A stretch of 46,844 bases of DNA from Saprospiraceae bacterium (lineage in GTDB: Bacteria > Bacteroidota > Bacteroidia > Chitinophagales > Saprospiraceae), in assembly GCA_016787285.1 (NCBI GenBank), contig JAEUUV010000206.1:1-46844 (forward strand), in the 5' to 3' direction. A program made the translations under genes and the position numbers. Below are positions 40,397 through 46,844 of the stretch, in pieces (position 1 is the stretch's first letter; the number at the start of each line of letters is the position of its first letter). The notes beneath the pieces are model-generated. The model had not been told where the DNA came from. It was given only the letters and a program-made list of their open reading frames with translations, and made no database searches.

Positions 40397-41461
40397 TCAT
40401 ATCCGAAAGTTTGGTGCAAATATACTGTTTCCAGACTCCTTTCCCGACCGCAAATCCATCCGCACCCTGCCCGCCGAAAACATCCCGCGTCGGGCTTTCA
40501 AGGCCAGCAGGTCGCGGTCGGACAGGCAGCACAAACCGGCTGCGAGAATCCGATCCAGTTCGGCAAGAATTTTTTCCTTCGGTTGCCAGTACGTGCGGGA
40601 ATCATCAAGCATATCGGCCAAAATCTGGTCTTTCCAGCGCAGCAGTTCGGGTTGGAACAGGTCGCCGGCCAGCAAAGCCGCTGAAATTTTCGTCAGCATA
40701 TCCAGGTGAAATCCCGCGCCGAGGTTGCTGCAACTTTCCTCTAAACCCAGCGGAAACACCCAAGCCGGCAGCACGGATTCCACGCTGTCCATCGGATACG
40801 CTGCAAAACCGATTCGGGCAAACTGGTCGTCCTGCTCCCCCCGGGTGCCGGCAGCGGCACGGGCAATCAACCGGAAATCGGTGAACAGGCGCGGGGTGGG
40901 CGTGTGCTGCACAAAGAAATACTGCATCGGCTCCTGCAGCCAGGTCAAGTTGGCAGGTACCGCTGCGGCATCATGGCTCACCGCTCTGGCCAACACCTGA
41001 TTCATCGTGTCGCGCAGGAGCAGGACTTCGTGCAGTCGGGAAGCAAAAGCCGTATCCGTGGCAGGTGATTTCCGGTAGGCCATTTCCCAAATCCGCGCAG
41101 AAAGCGCCGGACCGAATAGTGCCTGCATGCGCTTTTCGTGAAACCAGCGCCTGGCGGCGGCGGGTTCAAGGTTCAACGGCGCCACCACCCCGCCAAAGAC
41201 CCAGCCGGAGCGTCCGTCGGTGGTTTGCACCCGGAGCCAGGGTTCTGTGCGCAGGCTGTCGGCCAACGAAATCGAGGTCAAAAAACGACTGGTTTCATGC
41301 ATATCCATCAGTTCGGAGCCTTCCGGCAAAGCGCAAACGACCGGACTGCCGGCATCAGGCTGTTCGCGCAGTTCGGACGGAAACTGCACAACGAGATCGG
41401 TGCGAACCGGCGAACCGCAGGCAACCGCCCCAAGCAGCAGAGCAAAAATTAACGTACGCAT
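40397..41461 (-). CDS. Putative lipoprotein with SH3-like domain
   Basis: ATG 41461 gives 354 residues starting MRTLIFALLLGAVAC, a lipoprotein leader with Cys15. Residues 25-100 look like a bacterial SH3 domain (ELREQPDAGSPVVCALPEGSEL to WLRVQTTDGRSGWVFGG). The rest is helical, with no recognised domain. The longer frame to 41539 adds a basic stretch before the leader and is not favoured. It lies 28 bp upstream of the T9SS cargo gene. Confidence 0.75.
   Translation of the reverse strand: MRTLIFALLLGAVACGSPVRTDLVVQFPSELREQPDAGSPVVCALPEGSELMDMHETSRFLTSISLADSLRTEPWLRVQTTDGRSGWVFGGVVAPLNLEPAAARRWFHEKRMQALFGPALSARIWEMAYRKSPATDTAFASRLHEVLLLRDTMNQVLARAVSHDAAAVPANLTWLQEPMQYFFVQHTPTPRLFTDFRLIARAAAGTRGEQDDQFARIGFAAYPMDSVESVLPAWVFPLGLEESCSNLGAGFHLDMLTKISAALLAGDLFQPELLRWKDQILADMLDDSRTYWQPKEKILAELDRILAAGLCCLSDRDLLALKARRGMFSAGRVRMDLRSGKESGNSIFAPNFRI
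40415..40422 (-). promoter_or_regulatory. Possible -7 element of the T9SS cargo gene
   Basis: On the minus strand TATATTTG exactly matches TAnnTTTG and lies within the last codons of the upstream gene. The nearest TTG is 26 bp upstream, slightly too far. The leader would be about 40 nt. Confidence 0.4.
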
Positions 41462-41719
41462 CGGCAAAACGACTTTTTTCGGCAAACGCCGTAATGCGGG
41501 ACGACGTGCTTTGCCGGGGATTAAAATTTGCGGCAGCATTTATGGCGCTACCCAACCAATTCCATTCTGCTACCGGTCTATGGAAAAAACAAACACTGCG
41601 ACAGTTCTGTGCAAACTTGTTTTCAGCGGAAGCGCAGAGGAGATAGTTCATCACTCATCGCTACCGAAAGATTTAGCAAGCACGGAATACCGCCGGCACA
41701 GGCCGGTGGAAAACTCCGA

Positions 41720-41753
41720 GTTGACCCCCGTTTCGGGCGGTCAACTTTTTTTT
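41720..41753. terminator. Terminator hairpin at the 3' end of the DUF2520 gene
   Basis: GTTGACC (41720-41726) pairs with GGTCAAC (41739-41745), with an inner CCCG/CGGG extension and a bulge, followed on the plus strand by eight T residues (41746-41753). The minus-strand stop codon lies within the stem, and a TTTT stretch follows at moderate distance on that side. Confidence 0.6.
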
Positions 41754-42553
41754 GCCCGCTTTTCCCGAGAAAATTCAAGATCCGGGTTGATGCTTTTGGA
41801 CAAGTCGATGTACAAGTCCCGCCATTCCGGATGCATGCGCAGGCCTTCAAGGTGCCGAAGCATGGAGTCCATGTCGCCCCGAATAGCCGGACCGGTTTGC
41901 ATTTTGGCGGGCGATTCGAGCAGCGCTTTAGCCAGGGTTTCCTCCATGAGCGGATGGATCAACTCAAAAGGCAGGTCTTGTTCTTCCAGAATTTTTTCAG
42001 CAATGGAAAAGCAGTGGTTAGCGAAGTTGTTGGCAAACACGGCGGCGATGTGCAGCACGGCGCGTTGCTCATCATTGACACGGTAAACCAGATTGCCGAT
42101 GGTTTTGGCTATTTTTTTCAGCAATACCACATCCTCTTCCATACGGGCATCCACACAAAAAGGCACTTTCGACCAAATGGGCATACGTTCTTTGGAAAAC
42201 GATTGCAGCGGATAAAACACGCCGTAACGTTCAAACCAGGGGGCAAAAACGGTACCCGGTGTAGCGCCCGACGTATGCGTGATCAAGGCGTCGGGGACAT
42301 ACGGGGACAGCGCCGCCCCTACTCCGGCAATCGCGTCATCGCGGACGGCCACGAGCACCCAGTCGGCTTTCCTGTCTATGTCGGCCCAGTCGTCCGACCA
42401 GTCGGCTCGTAGTTCAGTGGCTAACTCCCGGGCGGAACTGGCGCTTCGGTTCAGCACTTGTGCTATGCGCAAGCCTTTGGCCCGCAGGCGTTTGCCCAAA
42501 TGGGTAGCGATGCGCCCTGCTCCGGCGATGACGATGGTATTGGGCATGTACAT
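41741..42553 (-). CDS. DUF2520-type Rossmann-fold protein
   Basis: The 270-residue protein has a dinucleotide-binding start (NTIVIAGAGRIATHLG) and then a domain matching the DUF2520 pattern: DWVLVAVRDDAI, ITHTSGATPG, YPLQSFSKER and ANNFANHCFSIAEKIL with LMEETLAKAL. The fold resembles NADP-dependent oxidoreductases of the F420/ProC type. The substrate is unknown. ATG 42547 is an alternative start. It is the last gene of a minus-strand run below the sigma factor operon, 90 bp after the beta-barrel gene. Confidence 0.85.
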   Translation of the reverse strand: MYMPNTIVIAGAGRIATHLGKRLRAKGLRIAQVLNRSASSARELATELRADWSDDWADIDRKADWVLVAVRDDAIAGVGAALSPYVPDALITHTSGATPGTVFAPWFERYGVFYPLQSFSKERMPIWSKVPFCVDARMEEDVVLLKKIAKTIGNLVYRVNDEQRAVLHIAAVFANNFANHCFSIAEKILEEQDLPFELIHPLMEETLAKALLESPAKMQTGPAIRGDMDSMLRHLEGLRMHPEWRDLYIDLSKSINPDLEFSREKRAKKS

Positions 42554-42643
42554 TTTCCGGGCCTCTCCTTTTCAGTGCAGGTTTGGCCGCACAATGTTAA
42601 TCCGATTTATCCCAATCCCGTAGCGTCTGTTCAAAAAACTGTG

Positions 42644-43963
42644 TTACCGAATTGCTTTTCGGAAAACCAGTCCGGCTCCGATCGCGTGGCGTTTTTCTGA
42701 AAAAAGCGGGTTGGTTTCGGCCCAATCGTTCAACGCCACGCGGCCCATGATTCCGACTCCGGCTGCCCAGTCCTGCGTGGCGTACATCCATTCGAGGCGC
42801 AGCATTCCGGAAAACGTAAGGCCGTTGCGGTAAGGAGCGTCTTCCAGCGGGAGTTTGGCGCCGTTCAGATCGCCGGAAATCGAACCGGAACGGACGGCGA
42901 GCAGGCCGAATACCGGGCCAACCGAACCGTCGAGCCGCCAGCGACCGCCAACCGGCAGCGAAACGCCGGCAAGCAACGGCAGTTCGAGGTGGCTGTATCG
43001 GTTGTACGTTTCCTCGGTGACGGTGCGCGTATGCACGATTTCCGCTGCGCCGTAAATGTCCTCCACCGAGCCGTCGGCTTTGATGAGCCGGGCGATCAGG
43101 TAGTTGGAGTCTAAGGTCGTGAATGTTTCCTTGAACACCTGTTTGCGCACATCCGTCCATTGGGTGAAATAAATGCCAGTTTGCACAAAAAAGCGGTTGC
43201 CCAAGCGGAGGCGAGCATCAAACCCGGTCTGAAACATGTCCAGCGCGGTTTCCTCGGAATCGCGTATTTTCAGGTATTCCGCCGAACCGTCGCGGCGCAC
43301 GCTGCTAAGTCCATAGTACACCGACCCACCGACCCACCAGCGCGGCTCTTTGGATTTGGGGCGTTTTTTGAATTCTCCGGGGAGAAAACCCGGTAGTTCG
43401 GGGAGGTTTTGGGAAGCAGGTTCAAGAAGGATGATTTTGGGTTCAAGAAATGAGAGAGCGGGAGTTACGTGATGTGCTCCCGCGTGCATCGGCCCCACCC
43501 CCGGCCCCTCCCCCGAAGGGGAGGGGGGGCGGGACGTATTCTCTGGGGAAGGTAAGGCACGAGCGTACTCTACGCCTCCCCTCCCCGTGGGGGGAGGGGT
43601 CGGGGGTGGGGTTGCCACGCTCGGTTCTTGCCCTGTCTGCTGTGCGATTGGCTTGGCTACATCTAAACGGCTGGTCACTTTTTTTGAAGCGGCAACAGGC
43701 GACTTTTGTGTCAATTGAACCGCAGGTTGCATGGAGTTCGGAGTTTGGGCCGGCGTTTCGTCCTTGCCCGGCTGCCACAGCGCCAGACCGGCCGCGCCGA
43801 GCAGCAGCACACCCAGTGCCGATGTCCACCAAAACACAAACGGACGGCGTCGTTTTTTACGGCGACGGGCTTCGAGGGCTGCCCAGGCAGCATCCGCATC
43901 GAAGTCGTGTGCTTCCGGCGGGTAATTTTCCCGAAGGTTTTTTTCAAACCAGTCCTTGTTCAT
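42644..43963 (-). CDS. Inner-membrane-anchored protein with C-terminal beta-barrel-like domain
   Basis: The 439 residues begin with an acidic segment (NKDWFEKNLRENYPPEAHDFDADAAW typed in part) and one TM (FWWTSALGVLLLGAAGLALW, about residues 44-63), then a Pro-rich linker, then a segment with alternating aromatic residues like an outer-membrane-barrel domain (WWVGGSVYYGLSSV, FFVQTGIYFTQW). The first part looks like the anti-sigma partner of the overlapping ECF sigma gene (20-bp overlap). A palindromic GC-rich element is inserted in frame in the linker. Its function is probably sigma-factor control or envelope sensing, which is inference. Confidence 0.75.
   Translation of the reverse strand: MNKDWFEKNLRENYPPEAHDFDADAAWAALEARRRKKRRRPFVFWWTSALGVLLLGAAGLALWQPGKDETPAQTPNSMQPAVQLTQKSPVAASKKVTSRLDVAKPIAQQTGQEPSVATPPPTPPPTGRGGVEYARALPSPENTSRPPSPSGEGPGVGPMHAGAHHVTPALSFLEPKIILLEPASQNLPELPGFLPGEFKKRPKSKEPRWWVGGSVYYGLSSVRRDGSAEYLKIRDSEETALDMFQTGFDARLRLGNRFFVQTGIYFTQWTDVRKQVFKETFTTLDSNYLIARLIKADGSVEDIYGAAEIVHTRTVTEETYNRYSHLELPLLAGVSLPVGGRWRLDGSVGPVFGLLAVRSGSISGDLNGAKLPLEDAPYRNGLTFSGMLRLEWMYATQDWAAGVGIMGRVALNDWAETNPLFSEKRHAIGAGLVFRKAIR
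43493..43611. repeat. GC-rich inverted repeat inserted in frame in a gene
   Basis: Arms of 39 bp at 43493-43531 and 43573-43611 match at 35 of 39 positions in reverse complement, separated by 41 bp. Each arm is itself partly palindromic (CCCCTCCCCC and GGGGAGGGG). It encodes a Pro/Gly-rich linker (PTPPPTGRGGV to PSPSGEGPGVGP) in the beta-barrel gene. This looks like an interspersed palindromic element that has been tolerated in coding sequence. Confidence 0.85.
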
Positions 43964-44507
43964 AGTGTCGTGTCGCTTGTGTGAGTTTGTGTTTCAGCCA
44001 TTGTTTGGCGCGGGCTAATTGAGATCGGGAACTGCTCTCGGTGATGCCGAGCGTTTCGGCGATGTCGCGATGCGACCACTCTTCGAAAACACTGAGGTTA
44101 AAAACTTCGCGGTATCCACGGGGAAGTTCGCGGACGATCTCGAGTATACGTGCGGGATCAATTGCTTCCGTTTCGGCCTCCCACAAATCGCCGTCGGGGA
44201 GTTCCGGGGGTAATTCGACGGTAGGCTGTATGCTTTTGTTTTTTCGCAGGATTTGCAGGATTGCGTTGACGCAGAGGCGGTGCAGCCAGGGTTCAAAGTC
44301 ACCGCGCCCGGAGTCGTAGCGGTTAATTTTTTCAAAAACCAACACGAAGCACTCCTGCACAAAATCGAGGGCTTGCGGCTCGTCTGTCGCATAACGCCGG
44401 GCAATGGACAATACCCGAGGAGCGAAGCGCCGAAACAGGGCTTCTTCCGCAGCGGGCTTGCCTTGCCGGCAGCCTTCGATTAAGTACAGGAGATGGGCTT
44501 CGTGCAT
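43944..44507 (-). CDS. ECF-type RNA polymerase sigma factor
   Basis: The 187-residue protein contains region 2 (DFVQECFVLVFEKINRYD and DFEPWLHRLCVNAILQILRKNK) and region 4 (LPRGYREVFNLSVFEEWSHR and IAETLGITESSSRSQLARAK, the helix-turn-helix). It matches Bacteroidota ECF sigma-70 factors of the expanded extracytoplasmic group. It overlaps the downstream gene by 20 bp and starts 15 bp after the preceding lipoprotein gene, so the three are likely an operon. The inferred role is transcription control in response to an envelope signal. Confidence 0.93.
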   Translation of the reverse strand: MHEAHLLYLIEGCRQGKPAAEEALFRRFAPRVLSIARRYATDEPQALDFVQECFVLVFEKINRYDSGRGDFEPWLHRLCVNAILQILRKNKSIQPTVELPPELPDGDLWEAETEAIDPARILEIVRELPRGYREVFNLSVFEEWSHRDIAETLGITESSSRSQLARAKQWLKHKLTQATRHYEQGLV

Positions 44508-44522
44508 GGGAAGGTACGGGTG

Positions 44523-46295
44523 TTACTGTAGGATCGCGGAAATCGTGACGACGCCGTTTATGTAGTGGAGGCCGGCGGGTTTTTCGCTCAATATCACGTT
44601 TGTCAGGCGTAAAATCACCTGTTCGCCAGGTTGTGTGCCCAGTGCAAGTGCTTCAATGTTATTTGTTTCCATGTCGTAGTAGGTCGGGCTTCCGGCAATT
44701 GTAAAATGGGTGGCCATTGACCAATTCGGGTTGTTTGGATTGCCGGTCCAGTTGACAAAAGATACGCTGTATTCAACTGCGTTTCCGCCTCCCTGATCCT
44801 CGTAGGCGAGAAATTGGAAGTAATCCGTGCCAAGGCTGTCCTGCTGGAGAACGGCTGACGTGATCGGGATAAACTTCTTGGTGCCGTTCGGGAACTCCAT
44901 GGTGATGCCGGCCAAAATCGCGTTGTCGCACACCGGCACCGTCCCGAAATCCACATCCGGACTGACGGGCAGGGTCACCGGATCGCTGCTCAGGTGCTCG
45001 TCAAGGTCAAAAGCCGTGAGGGTAATTTCGGTGCCGCCACAGTTGACTACCGCGCCTGAAAACGTGCCGGTAGCTGGATCAACCGGAATCGGAAAATAGG
45101 GCGACGAGTTGCCGTTTGTTCGAAAAGAAACGAACCCGTTGGTCACCGGCTGCTGGTCGCAGTTTTCCAGGCTGCCCTGAACGGTAATCCAGTTGTTTGC
45201 CGAAGGCGGAATGACGATGATGCCAATGTCGGTTTCGCTGCTGTATGGGCCAAGTGTGGCGGAGTACACCACGTTGCCGCACTCGTCGAGCACCTCGAAC
45301 AGGAAGGTTTGGTTGGCCGGCACGCCGCCGCTGAAGTAACCGCTCTCGTCTGGTGTGGTGGTAGCGCTGAGGCCGTTGTTCTGGGTGACGCGCAGTGTCA
45401 CGAAAGGATTCTCGGAACCTAGGCGAATCTGGCCGCTCAGGCGGATGTAGCCCGAACCGATGTCGCAGTTCCACCAGGAAAAGTGCGTGACCGAACCCAC
45501 GTACTGGTTGCCTTGCAGCGTAGCCGAGCCTTCTTCCTTCCAGTAGCCGGTGGCTTCATCAATGTACCAGAGCGGGATGGTAGCCGGCGCTTTGGAGAGT
45601 CGGTCGTTGGGCACGGGCATAGTCACTTCGGCGGGTTTGTTGATCTGGAGTTTTTGTCCTCCGGGGGTTTCCAGCAACACATGCACCATACCGAAACTGG
45701 TCAGAATCTGGTTTTCGCCGCCGGCGCTGCGGCCCAGGAATCCGCCGGGAATCAGGCTGCCGATGTTCGGCTGCGAGGGGTCGAGGTAGGTGGCGTGCAC
45801 CACGACCGCACCGGAATAGGACTGGCCGGAAGCGTCCACAAAGCCGTTGGCAGCGAAAACCACTTTACCACCACCCGGGATGCTGACTGTGCCGCCCGAT
45901 ACGGCATTCAACTGTGCGGCCGGCGATTTGGCCCGCAGCGCAACTTTTACGCGGCCATTTTTGCCTGCTTTTGCAGAAAAACCGGCCAAGGAAGGAAAAA
46001 ATCCGGCTTTCTCGACGCGAACGATCGGTAGCGCGGAATTCAGCACGCCCTCCAGTTGAAAGAAGCCGTTGGCATCGGTCAGCCCATGTTTGGTGCCGAG
46101 GTACACGTCAGCATCGGCAACCGGCGCGCCCGATTCGTCGGTCACCAAACCGGTCACGCCGGCCTCCACGAGAATGACCGGCCCGGGGCCTGTGGTGGTT
46201 TCGTCTTCGGTAATTTTGTCTTTCCGGCAAGCGCCGAAAAAGAGAGCAGCGGCAGTTATCGCCAATAAAATCAGAAAATTGAAGGTACGATTCAT
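44523..46295 (-). CDS. Large surface lipoprotein with carboxypeptidase-regulatory-like domain
   Basis: ATG 46295 gives 590 residues with a lipoprotein leader (FLILLAITAAALFFGAC, Cys near position 23). Residues 45-120 are a carboxypeptidase-regulatory-like beta-sandwich: VTGLVTDESGAPVADADVYL, then GFFQLEGV. Longer beta-rich segments follow with repeated Gly/Ser/Thr-rich loops, and the protein ends with GLHYINGVVTISAILQ. It is probably outer-membrane or surface anchored. No catalytic motif was seen. It lies immediately upstream of the ECF sigma gene, so it may be the signal source or a target. A longer frame to 46355 is not favoured because the leader begins at MNRTF. Confidence 0.8.
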   Translation of the reverse strand: MNRTFNFLILLAITAAALFFGACRKDKITEDETTTGPGPVILVEAGVTGLVTDESGAPVADADVYLGTKHGLTDANGFFQLEGVLNSALPIVRVEKAGFFPSLAGFSAKAGKNGRVKVALRAKSPAAQLNAVSGGTVSIPGGGKVVFAANGFVDASGQSYSGAVVVHATYLDPSQPNIGSLIPGGFLGRSAGGENQILTSFGMVHVLLETPGGQKLQINKPAEVTMPVPNDRLSKAPATIPLWYIDEATGYWKEEGSATLQGNQYVGSVTHFSWWNCDIGSGYIRLSGQIRLGSENPFVTLRVTQNNGLSATTTPDESGYFSGGVPANQTFLFEVLDECGNVVYSATLGPYSSETDIGIIVIPPSANNWITVQGSLENCDQQPVTNGFVSFRTNGNSSPYFPIPVDPATGTFSGAVVNCGGTEITLTAFDLDEHLSSDPVTLPVSPDVDFGTVPVCDNAILAGITMEFPNGTKKFIPITSAVLQQDSLGTDYFQFLAYEDQGGGNAVEYSVSFVNWTGNPNNPNWSMATHFTIAGSPTYYDMETNNIEALALGTQPGEQVILRLTNVILSEKPAGLHYINGVVTISAILQ

Positions 46296-46417
46296 GTGTT
46301 TGAAAAGTTGAAAAGTGAGGCGAATGCGCGCGCTGTCGTTGGCATTATGCGGCAACTGCCGAAACGCTGCATGGCATCTGCAAACTTTTTTTTGCGAATC
46401 GTTACGTCAATGGGAAC

Positions 46418-46454
46418 ACGGATGACCCGGATTTGCGCGGATGCCCACGGATTG
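46418..46454. repeat. Short repeat-like tract (weak)
   Basis: The words CACGGAT, GACCCGGATTTGCGCGGAT and CCCACGGAT share the core CGGAT repeated three times in about 37 bp. Similar GGAT-rich tracts occur between genes in many environmental genomes (recollection). It sits between the M1 peptidase stop and the lipoprotein start. Function unknown. Confidence 0.35.
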
Positions 46455-46466
46455 AAGAGGGTTTCC

Positions 46467-46844
46467 TTATTTCTCCGGCTCCCACACGTTGTTTTCCGGG
46501 TACAAGTCTGCCAATCGCTGCGTGGGGTCAATCTCGATTTTGGCGATTCGGTCGAAGCGCTCTGGAATCTCAAATGTGAAGGTCGAATCCACCCAGCGGT
46601 GGTCGGGCAGGATGGTGCGCGGCATGTCGGACTCGGCAGGTTTGACGCCGCGCATACGTTCCAGCGGGGCGTAAAACAACTCCTGCTTGCCGTTTTCGTA
46701 GGTCACCACGACGTCCAACGGCATGGCCATGTTGCCTTTGCGTTCGATCACGACCGCCGTGGTTTTGCGGCCTTCTTTTTCCACCGACTGGATGGCGTAG
46801 TCAATGGTGTTGGTCGTTTGTGCGAAATCTTCGAGGTACCAGTC
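46467..46844 (-). CDS. M1-family metallopeptidase, C-terminal end (5' part outside window)
   Basis: The frame runs from the end of the window to TAA at 46467-46469, giving 125 residues. It shows the C-terminal pattern of Bacteroidota M1 aminopeptidases: TNTIDYAIQSVEKEGRKT, MAMPLDVVVTYENGKQELFY, RTILPDHRWVDSTFTFEIPE and IEIDPTQRLADLYPENN. The catalytic HExxH domain lies outside the window. The GTG at 46784 is internal. The mature enzyme trims N-terminal residues of peptides, usually in the envelope of these bacteria. Family call is from the tail only. Confidence 0.8.
   Translation of the reverse strand, partial: DWYLEDFAQTTNTIDYAIQSVEKEGRKTTAVVIERKGNMAMPLDVVVTYENGKQELFYAPLERMRGVKPAESDMPRTILPDHRWVDSTFTFEIPERFDRIAKIEIDPTQRLADLYPENNVWEPEK

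Overview
The window looks like a chromosomal segment from a moderately GC-rich member of the Bacteroidota, most likely a Saprospiria-type organism (inference). The evidence is a type IX secretion sorting domain, a TonB-dependent receptor under a TPP riboswitch, a GWxTD-family protein, the HU / TPR / AURKAIP1-COX24 / RNase G neighbourhood, absence of obvious Shine-Dalgarno sequences, and many matches to the Bacteroidota promoter TTG-N17-23-TAnnTTTG. No tRNA, rRNA, CRISPR array, transposase or phage gene was seen. Short palindromic repeats are scattered through the gaps and one sits inside a gene.

Layout. 1-4.6 kb: the 3' end of a GWxTD gene, a 36-bp perfect inverted repeat, a cysteine desulfurase and a double CbbX/SpoVK-type AAA+ ATPase. 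4.9-13.8 kb: a plus-strand block of four exported proteins: a WD40-caspase, an M48-like HExxH peptidase with TPRs, a protein with five 42-bp tandem repeats, and a caspase-TPR protein. It closes with a strong terminator and is the most system-like part of the window. 13.8-20.5 kb, minus strand: a possible small ORF, a small secreted protein, a subtilase, a membrane protein, a lipoprotein, peptidyl-tRNA hydrolase and a glycosyltransferase. 20.5-26.9 kb: a 36-residue lipoprotein, an atypical pyruvate kinase, RNase G, a 31-residue COX24-type protein, a TPR protein, HU and YicC. 26.9-36.4 kb, minus strand: a KefC/KefF-like pair, Xaa-His dipeptidase, FKBP isomerase, M20 dipeptidase, dihydroorotase, Era and a conserved hypothetical protein. 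The pyrC-era gap holds two compact plus-strand promoter-terminator units. 36.5-39.5 kb, plus strand: a NadR-like kinase, then a TPP riboswitch and a TonB receptor. 39.5-46.8 kb, minus strand: a T9SS cargo, an SH3-like lipoprotein, a DUF2520 protein, a membrane-anchored beta-barrel protein, an ECF sigma factor, a large lipoprotein and the C-terminus of an M1 aminopeptidase.

How genes may work together. The caspase block looks like one transcription unit whose products all carry signal peptides, so an envelope proteolytic or sensing module is plausible but unproven. The ECF sigma factor overlaps a gene for a one-TM protein with a charged N-terminus and lies 15 bp after a lipoprotein gene, suggesting an envelope signalling operon. 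The TPP riboswitch predicts that the TonB receptor imports thiamine or a related compound. HU, the TPR protein, the COX24-like protein and RNase G form a housekeeping DNA/RNA neighbourhood.
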